Positions 1 through 7,018 of a stretch of DNA of 64,000 bases are shown one piece after another. Within the stretch, counting starts at the first letter, position 1; each line of letters starts with the position of its first letter. The position numbers were made by a program, and so were the translations under genes. Where the stretch lies: positions 1 through 64,000 of the forward strand of contig NZ_BAABJX010000024.1 of NCBI RefSeq assembly GCF_039543525.1. Direction: 5' to 3'. The stretch is from Algivirga pacifica. Lineage in GTDB: Bacteria; Bacteroidota; Bacteroidia; Cytophagales; Flammeovirgaceae. Below the pieces are notes generated by a model. The model did not search any database. It was not told where the DNA came from and saw nothing but the letters and a program-made list of their open reading frames with translations.

Positions 1-42
1 TCTCAAAACTTCTTTTTCTTACTTTCCTTCCGAAAGCGGATG

Positions 43-73
43 CAAAGGTAAGAAAACTTTCAACTAACTTCCA
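43..73 (-). promoter_or_regulatory. Bacteroidota-type promoter reading out of the window, probably of an rRNA operon
   Basis: On the minus strand TACCTTTG (50 to 43) matches the Bacteroidota -7 element TAnnTTTG. A TTG lies 21 bases upstream. The flanks are AT-rich TTTTGAAAA-like runs, and the sequence after the -7 box (GCATCCGCTTTCGGAAGG) resembles the leaders I know from Bacteroidota 16S rRNA genes. The rRNA itself would lie outside the left edge, so the assignment is by resemblance only. Confidence 0.55.
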
Positions 74-361
74 AAACAAATTTTCAAAAACTTTTCAGGA
101 GGAAAATCAGATGATTTTGTGGATAACAAATTGCTCCAAAGAGCGTGTCCCATGACCTGAATTGTTGTGGCCTTCCGTTTGAAGGGGATGCAAAAGTGTA
201 GGTATTTTTTGGATTATGCAAATGGAATAGTGCAATTATTCAGGGATATAATTATAAGAACAACTAACTCTCTCAATTAGTGGAACTTCAATGAATGTTA
301 ATATTAAATTATATTTTCTTTAACCTCAATTACAGCGTAAATAGTTCTATGCTGAGCTAAA
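74..361. other. Intergenic region without a recognisable gene
   Basis: AT-rich sequence between the leftward promoter and the apbE terminator. It contains a small hairpin (CCTTC-cgttt-GAAGG, 171-185) and a GAGCGTGTCCC piece resembling half of a REP-like repeat. No open frame with coding character was seen. Confidence 0.5.
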
Positions 362-409
362 AAATGCTAGATATAGTCATCTTATACAAATAAACTACAT
401 CTAGCATTT
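362..409 (-). terminator. Rho-independent terminator of apbE
   Basis: AAATGCTAGATATAG (362-376) pairs with CTACATCTAGCATTT (395-409), giving a 15-bp stem with one mismatch. Read on the minus strand it is followed by a run of T. It lies 22 bp after the apbE stop codon. Confidence 0.75.
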
Positions 410-431
410 CTATTATAAAGACACTTTCCAC

Positions 432-1457
432 TTACAAAGTGATAAAAGGTTTTATTCCTTCAGAGATGTGAACACTTAAACTATCTCCATCGGCATAAAT
501 AAGCAACACTTCTATTTCTGGATTCTCATCTGCAATCTTAATAGCCGTATCTACTCCTAATACCATAAATGAAGTAGCATATGCATCCGCTGTCATACAA
601 TCCTTGGCAAACACGGAGGCACTTAATAGGGAGTGCCTTACAGGATAACCTGTTCTAGGGTCAATCGTGTGTGCATATTTCTTACCATCCTTAATATAGA
701 AATTACGATAATTACCTGATGTTGCTATCGCCTTATCATCTAATGCAACAATCGCCGAAGCTCTTTCTCCTCCCTTTTCATTATATAAAGGATTATCTAT
801 CCCTATTCTCCAAGGTTGCTTATTTTCATTGACTCCCTTACAAACAACCTCTCCGCCTATTTCCACCATATAATTTGTAATACCTAAACCCTTTAGGTAA
901 TCTGCTACTACATCTGCTCCATATCCTTTTGCTATAGCACTAAAATCTAGTTGCACATTAGGTTTAGCTGCTTTAACACTTTGTTCGTTATATTCTATAT
1001 AATCAAAGCCAACCACATCCAATAATGAGTCTACTTTCTGAGTCGCTAAAGAATCACGGCGAGCAGGTCCAAACCCCCATGCCTGTACCAATGGCATTAC
1101 AGTAGGGTCAAAAGCGCCATCAGTTACCTTATATACTTCTGCACTTTTTTCTAGAACAGGATAAAAATAAGGTAGCTCATAAGATAAATTTCCTCCTTTA
1201 TTGAAACGACTGATTTCTGAAGTCGGAATATATGTAGACATTGATTGGTTAAATGTCTTTAATAATTCATCTATGTCCTCTTTTAGCTTACGACTTTCCT
1301 GATCAATATACTTAATATGGTAAGTCGTTCCCATCGTTTGGCCCTCTATATAAAAATGTATGGCTTTCTCTCCATAATATTGGCGATATAACCATACCGT
1401 CCCCATTAAACCAAAAAGTACGATTGAGTAAATGATATTTTTTGTGCGATTGCTCAT
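432..1457 (-). CDS. apbE: FAD:protein FMN transferase, ApbE family
   Basis: A 341-residue ApbE-family protein. Such enzymes transfer FMN from FAD to a Thr or Ser of target proteins (for example NqrB/NqrC, RnfG) outside the cytoplasmic membrane. Residues 9-24 form a hydrophobic anchor or signal; there is no lipobox Cys. Family motifs are present in order: GTTYHIKY near the start, DFSAIAKGYG, MVEIGGEV, ATSGNYRNFY, HTIDPRTGYP and DCMTADAYATSFMVLG, the last region holding the Mg/FAD-binding residues. No substrate flavoprotein (nqr or rnf gene) lies in the window. It is transcribed alone, leftward, with its own terminator. The family call is firm; the target is unknown. Confidence 0.93.
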   Translation of the reverse strand: MSNRTKNIIYSIVLFGLMGTVWLYRQYYGEKAIHFYIEGQTMGTTYHIKYIDQESRKLKEDIDELLKTFNQSMSTYIPTSEISRFNKGGNLSYELPYFYPVLEKSAEVYKVTDGAFDPTVMPLVQAWGFGPARRDSLATQKVDSLLDVVGFDYIEYNEQSVKAAKPNVQLDFSAIAKGYGADVVADYLKGLGITNYMVEIGGEVVCKGVNENKQPWRIGIDNPLYNEKGGERASAIVALDDKAIATSGNYRNFYIKDGKKYAHTIDPRTGYPVRHSLLSASVFAKDCMTADAYATSFMVLGVDTAIKIADENPEIEVLLIYADGDSLSVHISEGIKPFITL

Positions 1458-1582
1458 CTTACAGTTATTTTATTTTTTGAATGAATTGCTGATTAGATTG
1501 TTTTTGTAAATATTTTAATATTCACGATATTAAGATGATCTGTTCAATGAATAATTCTAATATCAAAGTATCAGCTTACTTA

Positions 1583-1590
1583 TACTTTTG
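1583..1590 (+). promoter_or_regulatory. Possible -7 element (TACTTTTG) upstream of the helicase gene
   Basis: TACTTTTG fits TAnnTTTG, 75 bp before the GTG start at 1666. No clear TTG is found at the usual -33 distance, so this is weak. Confidence 0.3.
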
Positions 1591-1665
1591 TTCTATTTAC
1601 ATGCAATAGCAACTACATACCATGGGTATTCATGAACACTATTTTCTACTAATTCTTTTCCTATC

Positions 1666-4600
1666 GTGCAAAAAACACTGAAGGTCTTCCAAAAAAGGCT
1701 AACCCACTTAAATGGCCGAAATAAGTCAATCACTCTCTTAAGAACAAGTAAAAGTCAACACTTAGACTTCAAAGAGCTTGATTATGTTGGTGACGAGGCT
1801 GCAATGACAATGCTTTCAAAGCTTTTGTTCAAGCAGCAGCCCGTAAGTGTTTGTGCTATTTCGGATAGCCGTCATGCTCCCACCAACGAGATGAGTCAAT
1901 ACTTGCGGAATATCCAACGCACTAATAAAAGAATCGTAGAAGAAAGCGGACATCAAGACTTATTCTTGGGTTATCTTTTCGTTGAGGGTAAATTACATAA
2001 TGGACAAATCATACGGTCTCCATTATTATTGATCCCTGTTCGATTATTTACTCAGGAAAATAACTGGTACTTGCAAAAAAGGGAAGACATTGATATGTCC
2101 TTCAATAAAACCTTACTTCATGCATATGCTTATCATAATAATATCCGATTGGAAGATGACTTTATAGATACACATTTCGGACAATTTCCCTCTGAAGTAT
2201 TACCTTTTTTGACAGAGTTATATGAATACTTAGAAAACTCTTCCTTATCCATTCACTTCAATCAGAATACACTTAGTGAGTCCTTATTACCTTTTACCTC
2301 CTTACAAAAGGAAGATATCAATACAGAGTACAAAATAGGACAACTTAAAATACAGCCTCAAGCAGTCTTGGGGATATTTCCTCAAGCAGATTCTCACCTT
2401 ATACCCGATTACGAATTTCTAATACAGCAGAAACAACTAAATGCCGTAGAGGATCTTGTCTCTACAGAAATAGATGTTGCGCCTCAAGGAGAAGAGAAGC
2501 TTTACAATCCTTACCCTATTGACACCTCTCAGGAAGAATGTATGATCAGGATTAAAGAAGGTAGTTCAATGGTTATACAAGGCCCTCCTGGTAGTGGTAA
2601 ATCTCAGCTCATTTGTAATCTCGTAGCGGACTATATCAGTAGAGGTAAAAATGTATTAGTCGTTAGTCAAAAAAGGGTTGCACTGGAGGTTGTCCTTAAG
2701 CGATTACGTAGCAAAAACCTAGATAAATTCACGGCTATTGTACATGACCACAAAAATGACCGCCCTGGCCTTTATCATAAAATAGAACAACAAATTGAGG
2801 CGATAGATACCTATCAGCAAAGAAACAATAGCTTAGATAGTATCTTTATGGAACGTGAGTTTATACGTCTTTCGAGAGAGATACAAAAAAATGTAGAAAC
2901 ACTGGATGCTTTTTATGAAGGTCTCTACTCCACAACTGAATGTGGACGTAGTGTCAAAGAGTTATACCTCAATTCTTCTCTCAATGCGCCTCATATTGAT
3001 CTAAAAAATCATTATCGACAGATTCACTTCAATGATTTTGAAAGCACTTGTCGGGTCATTAAAAAGTGGATTCGTTATTATCAAAGATTTGACAAGCCTT
3101 CCTATATATGGTCCAAAAGAAAGTCTTTTGCATTTCTTCAAGTCAAGGATTACAAAAAGATCACTTCTCTTCTAGAGCAAATCCCTGCCTATAGAGATCT
3201 TTTTATTCAAGAGTTTGAAGACCTTTTAAAAATTAAACTTACCATCAAGGAGTGTGAATGGCTTTTTGATAAAACACCTCTTATTGAAAAGTTTCTTGAA
3301 CTGGTCAAAGACCAGGAGACCTTCCGATTATTCAAAGCTTGCTTGCCTTATTATACCTCAGAAAAGGAATTAGAGGATTATGGCTTTAAACTCATGATGG
3401 CTTTTGATCATCATGGAATAGAAAGTACACTAGACCGTATGGATCTAGACTATTGGATGGAACAGGTCTCTAAAGTATTAGGCACACATCATAATTGGCT
3501 CAATAAGCAAAAGTGGAAAATTCTAGGAAGCAAAAAGCAAGAGCTCCAAAGTCTATTCGAAAAAAATGAACTGGATATCAATAATGAAAAAGACTGTAAA
3601 ACACTTATCCGGAGAATTGAGAATAGAGAGAACTACGAGCATTATGCCTCTGAGCGCTCATTAATTCCTTGGTTAGCTCCGCTACCTGAGGAAATCAATT
3701 ATGTACCGGTTGAAAAATGGCTTGTCAAACATGAAAATGCCCTTGCAGCCCGAAATCTCTACGAAGAGCTACGCATAGGCTTAAAATTCATTGATATACG
3801 AAGTGTCTCTTTCGAAAGACTATCCCATATCTTTGAACGTATTATCGAAAGAGCTAAAGAACTGCATGTCAAAAAAACAGAATGGAAGCAGTACTTTAGT
3901 GACAATATGCTCTCTAAGCTTCTGGACAGTTCTATTAATACACAAAAACTCGAAAACACCTTAGAGAGTGACTTCGAGCAACTTTGTGAATACGATCAGC
4001 TCAAAAGCGATTACCCTACTTATGTTTCTGATATTATTGAGTTATTGTTTAACTATAAACAAGACATACAAGAAGATGAAGCCGTTGAGTTGTTTACCAA
4101 TAGCTTACACCTTCATTGGATCAATGATATAGAAGCCAAATACCCTGCCCTTCGTATTGTTTCAGGAAATACACTAGAAGAAACCGAAGCACAACTTCAA
4201 CAAGACCTGAAAAGCAAACGTGCACTCTGTGAAGATATCGTTCTCATGAATGCAAGAGAACGTACCTATAAGTATATTGAGTATAACCGTCTGCAAAATA
4301 TGGTGACCTATCGGGACCTCAATCATCAGGTAAGCAAGAAGCGTATGGTTTGGCCTTTGCGGAAGTTAGTTTCTCAACATCTAGAGGAGCTTATGGATTT
4401 ACTACCTTGCTGGATTGCTTCTCCTGAAGCCGTTTCTAATATTTTCCCGATGCAAAAGGTCTTTGATCTAGTTATCTTTGATGAAGCTTCCCAATGTTAT
4501 GCTGAAAGAGGACTTCCCGCAATGTATAGAGGAAAACAAACCATTATTTTGGGAGACTCTAAGCAACTTTCTCCTTTTGACCTCTATCAGACAAGATGGG

Positions 4601-5640
4601 ATACCTCCGAAGAGGATAGTGAAAGTATTCTGGAAGTTGACTCATTGCTAGAACTCGGTAGGTTATTTCTCCCTGAAAAAATGTTAAAAGGGCATTACAG
4701 AAGTGAAGCATTGGAGTTGTTAGATTTCTCCAATCAGCATTTCTATCAAGGGCAACTATCACTTATTCCGCATATTCAAACAATACAACAACGACAACCT
4801 GCCATCTCTTTTGAATATATACCAAATGCTATATGGGAAAAACAAACCAATCTGAAGGAAGCCGAAAAGGTGGTAGCTATTGCTGAAAGCATCTATTGGA
4901 AAGATGAGGTCAGTATAGGGATCATCACCTTTAATTACCATCAACAAGAACTGATTGAAAACCTTCTGGAAGAGAAAGGTATTTATACCTCTGAAAAGAT
5001 TTTCGTGAAAAATATCGAAAATGTACAAGGAGATGAAATGGACTTGATTCTATTCTCCATTGGTTATGCTCCAAATGAAGAAGGAGAAATTAAAGCACAC
5101 TTTGGCAGTCTTAATGCTGTAGGGGGAGAAAACCGTTTGAATGTTGCGATCAGTAGAGCTAGAAAAAAAGTAATTGTGGTGAGTAGCCTTATGCCTGAGG
5201 ATCTAGATGTAGAGCAAGTCAAGAATGATGGTCCTAAACTTTTGAAAGCTTACTTGCAATATGCCTTAGATGTGTCCAAAGGGAAGTATCAAAGTGTTCT
5301 TACACCGTCTTCTGAAGTTCCTTTCTTGAAGCAGTTAAAAGATCAGTTCCAAACTATTGAGGATGCTAGTGCCAACCTCACTTCAAGCCTTCCTTTTGCA
5401 GACCTATCCATAGAAACCAATCGTATCGAAGGGATTGTCAATACAGATGACCTTTATTTCTATAAACAACCGTATGCCAAAGGGCGACACGCTTACAATA
5501 TCATGGAACTGGAAGATAAAGGCTGGAAGCAAAAACGTTTTTACAGTAGAAACTATTGGAAGAATCCTGAAAAGCTGATCGCTAACGTAAGAGATTATGT
5601 CAATCAGGTTTGCTTGGTCAATGCGAATGGAGAAAAATAA
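1666..5640 (+). CDS. Large superfamily 1 DNA/RNA helicase (DUF4011 / DNA2-NAM7-like AAA ATPase)
   Basis: A 1324-residue SF1 helicase-like ATPase with a GTG start. The N-terminus (KRLTHLNGRNKSITLL) resembles the DUF4011 entry domain. Walker A is GPPGSGKS at residues 306-313. A long alpha-helical insertion, about residues 370-860, separates it from Walker B (VIFDEASQ, about 936-943), motif III (GDSKQLSPFD) and motif VI (VAISRARKK, near 1160). The segment after 1200 sits where relatives carry a Vsr/REase-like nuclease, but I could not identify its catalytic residues. Members occur both as housekeeping-type ATPases and in defence loci; no partner gene is adjacent. The substrate is unknown. The convergent neighbour is gatC, with a palindromic repeat between them. 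Confidence 0.8.
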   Translation: MQKTLKVFQKRLTHLNGRNKSITLLRTSKSQHLDFKELDYVGDEAAMTMLSKLLFKQQPVSVCAISDSRHAPTNEMSQYLRNIQRTNKRIVEESGHQDLFLGYLFVEGKLHNGQIIRSPLLLIPVRLFTQENNWYLQKREDIDMSFNKTLLHAYAYHNNIRLEDDFIDTHFGQFPSEVLPFLTELYEYLENSSLSIHFNQNTLSESLLPFTSLQKEDINTEYKIGQLKIQPQAVLGIFPQADSHLIPDYEFLIQQKQLNAVEDLVSTEIDVAPQGEEKLYNPYPIDTSQEECMIRIKEGSSMVIQGPPGSGKSQLICNLVADYISRGKNVLVVSQKRVALEVVLKRLRSKNLDKFTAIVHDHKNDRPGLYHKIEQQIEAIDTYQQRNNSLDSIFMEREFIRLSREIQKNVETLDAFYEGLYSTTECGRSVKELYLNSSLNAPHIDLKNHYRQIHFNDFESTCRVIKKWIRYYQRFDKPSYIWSKRKSFAFLQVKDYKKITSLLEQIPAYRDLFIQEFEDLLKIKLTIKECEWLFDKTPLIEKFLELVKDQETFRLFKACLPYYTSEKELEDYGFKLMMAFDHHGIESTLDRMDLDYWMEQVSKVLGTHHNWLNKQKWKILGSKKQELQSLFEKNELDINNEKDCKTLIRRIENRENYEHYASERSLIPWLAPLPEEINYVPVEKWLVKHENALAARNLYEELRIGLKFIDIRSVSFERLSHIFERIIERAKELHVKKTEWKQYFSDNMLSKLLDSSINTQKLENTLESDFEQLCEYDQLKSDYPTYVSDIIELLFNYKQDIQEDEAVELFTNSLHLHWINDIEAKYPALRIVSGNTLEETEAQLQQDLKSKRALCEDIVLMNARERTYKYIEYNRLQNMVTYRDLNHQVSKKRMVWPLRKLVSQHLEELMDLLPCWIASPEAVSNIFPMQKVFDLVIFDEASQCYAERGLPAMYRGKQTIILGDSKQLSPFDLYQTRWDTSEEDSESILEVDSLLELGRLFLPEKMLKGHYRSEALELLDFSNQHFYQGQLSLIPHIQTIQQRQPAISFEYIPNAIWEKQTNLKEAEKVVAIAESIYWKDEVSIGIITFNYHQQELIENLLEEKGIYTSEKIFVKNIENVQGDEMDLILFSIGYAPNEEGEIKAHFGSLNAVGGENRLNVAISRARKKVIVVSSLMPEDLDVEQVKNDGPKLLKAYLQYALDVSKGKYQSVLTPSSEVPFLKQLKDQFQTIEDASANLTSSLPFADLSIETNRIEGIVNTDDLYFYKQPYAKGRHAYNIMELEDKGWKQKRFYSRNYWKNPEKLIANVRDYVNQVCLVNANGEK

Positions 5641-5641
5641 A

Positions 5642-5692
5642 GTTTATTGCTTATCGCTTATCGTTTAAAACGATAAGCGATAAGCAATAAAC
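5642..5692. repeat. Near-perfect palindrome built from 7-bp GATAAGC-like words; bidirectional terminator position
   Basis: Arms 5642-5666 and 5668-5692 are 25 bp and perfectly complementary around one base. Each arm is itself a tandem of heptamers (TGCTTAT, CGCTTAT, CGTTTAA). The element begins two bases after the helicase stop and ends just before the gatC stop, so it separates two convergent genes. The same word recurs at 19194-19238, 60385-60509 and 60572-60597. Confidence 0.9.
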
Positions 5693-5698
5693 GATAAA

Positions 5699-5986
5699 CT
5701 AGTCTAATACCTTTGGTACTCTGAAATAATCAGAATCCTTACGAGGAGCATTCTTCAATGCTTGCTCATGAGAAATACTGTGCTTTTTCTCATCCTCTCT
5801 CCAATTATTCTCCTCCTCTGTCATATGCGTTAAAGGCTCTACTCCCTCTGTATCTACCTGCTCCAACTGAGCCACCCAATTGACTATATCGTTCATGCTC
5901 TTCACCATTTTTCCTTCGTCTTCCTCATTAAAGTAAAGACGAGAAAGGTGCGCCATTTTTTCAACTATTTCCTTATCGACATTCAT
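5699..5986 (-). CDS. gatC: Aspartyl/glutamyl-tRNA amidotransferase subunit C
   Basis: GatC is the small subunit of GatCAB, which converts Glu-tRNA(Gln) and Asp-tRNA(Asn) to the amidated forms; it clamps GatA and GatB together. The start at 5986 gives 95 residues, the usual family length, beginning MNVDKEIVEKMAHLSRLYF. The frame extends 20 codons further upstream, but that part is Lys/Phe-rich and unlike GatC. The C-terminal part has the typical pattern 'PLTHMTEEENNWREDE' and 'APRKDSDYFRVPKV'. gatA lies far away at 53.2 kb and gatB is not in the window, so the genes are dispersed. Confidence 0.92.
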   Translation of the reverse strand: MNVDKEIVEKMAHLSRLYFNEEDEGKMVKSMNDIVNWVAQLEQVDTEGVEPLTHMTEEENNWREDEKKHSISHEQALKNAPRKDSDYFRVPKVLD

Positions 5987-6081
5987 ATTGTACAGTTTTT
6001 TCTTTCGATTGAGCAAAAATAAAAAAAATCTCTTGCAAAGGTACAAGAGAATTCGGATTAAAATCCTTTGTCAGGATATCT

Positions 6082-6852
6082 TTATACCGGATAACTTTTC
6101 TTTTCTGCAATAAAATATTCCGGTGCGTATGTTTCTATACCTCCGGCAATTACCTGATATACTTTTTCCATCAATAAAGGAATATCTGCCTCCGTCATTC
6201 CTTTGGTTTCAATAGGAGCATGCTGTACTACCATTACGGGGCACCAGCATAAGTACGGTGCTAGCTTAGGCCATACCTTCCAATGATTAATAATAGAAAC
6301 AGGTACGATCGGTACTTGGTGTTGTATTGCTATTAAAAAAGCCCCTTTTTTGAAACGGGCAGGCATAGGAGGTTTTTTATTCATGGTTCCCTCAGGAAAA
6401 ACCCCTAGGCTATGTCCTCTAAGTATAGCTTCTCCTGCTGCCTTAAAAACTAACTCCCAGTTTCCTCTCTTCCCTCTATATACCGGAATATGCAGATTTC
6501 GGAACATCCACCCAAATAGGGGTGGTTTAGCCAGGTCATCTTTTCCTAAAAAAACCATAAAGCGGTTCGCAATCGTTGCTAAAACAGGAGTATCTAAATA
6601 GGACGTATGGTTGGCACAATAAATATATTGTTGTGTTCTACATAACGGCTTTGTCCTTACGATCTTTACAGGAATACCTATTAATATATAGATTAACCAA
6701 GAGTTGGCCCAATGGGTATAATAGGCCATAAAGTGGAGTTTCTTCTCAGGGAAGAAGATAATGAAGGCATTCAGGGGTAGAAAGACTAAAAAAAGTAGTC
6801 CAAAAACACTTAGCCCCCACAGAAGATATATTTTCTGCAGTAGTTTTTTCAT
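6082..6852 (-). CDS. plsC: 1-acyl-sn-glycerol-3-phosphate acyltransferase (PlsC/LPLAT family)
   Basis: A 256-residue membrane-associated acyltransferase. It should acylate lysophosphatidic acid, or a related lysolipid, in phospholipid synthesis. A hydrophobic N-terminus (residues 8-34 and 50-62) anchors it. The catalytic NHTSYLD motif gives H82 and D87, and FPEGT lies at 152-156, with the conserved basic patch (VYRGKRG) between. It is about 90 bp upstream of, and co-directional with, gatC, so the two may share a transcript. The family contains enzymes with other acceptors, so the exact substrate is inferred. Confidence 0.87.
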   Translation of the reverse strand: MKKLLQKIYLLWGLSVFGLLFLVFLPLNAFIIFFPEKKLHFMAYYTHWANSWLIYILIGIPVKIVRTKPLCRTQQYIYCANHTSYLDTPVLATIANRFMVFLGKDDLAKPPLFGWMFRNLHIPVYRGKRGNWELVFKAAGEAILRGHSLGVFPEGTMNKKPPMPARFKKGAFLIAIQHQVPIVPVSIINHWKVWPKLAPYLCWCPVMVVQHAPIETKGMTEADIPLLMEKVYQVIAGGIETYAPEYFIAEKKSYPV

Positions 6853-6976
6853 GGATTTTTGATATTAGCTAGCACAATGGTCGGTTTGTCGGGTATATTA
6901 CTAAAATACAAAAAAACATTCATATTCTTAAAGTATATACGAGCATTATTCATAGTCTTTATTCCACATAATCACT

Positions 6977-6984
6977 TACCTTTG
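6977..6984 (+). promoter_or_regulatory. -7 promoter element of uvrA (TACCTTTG)
   Basis: TACCTTTG fits TAnnTTTG exactly, 35 bp before the uvrA ATG. The -33 region is not a clear TTG. No LexA-like box was recognised. Confidence 0.5.
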
Positions 6985-7018
6985 TACAACATTACGATCC
7001 TATAAAGCACTAAAACGT

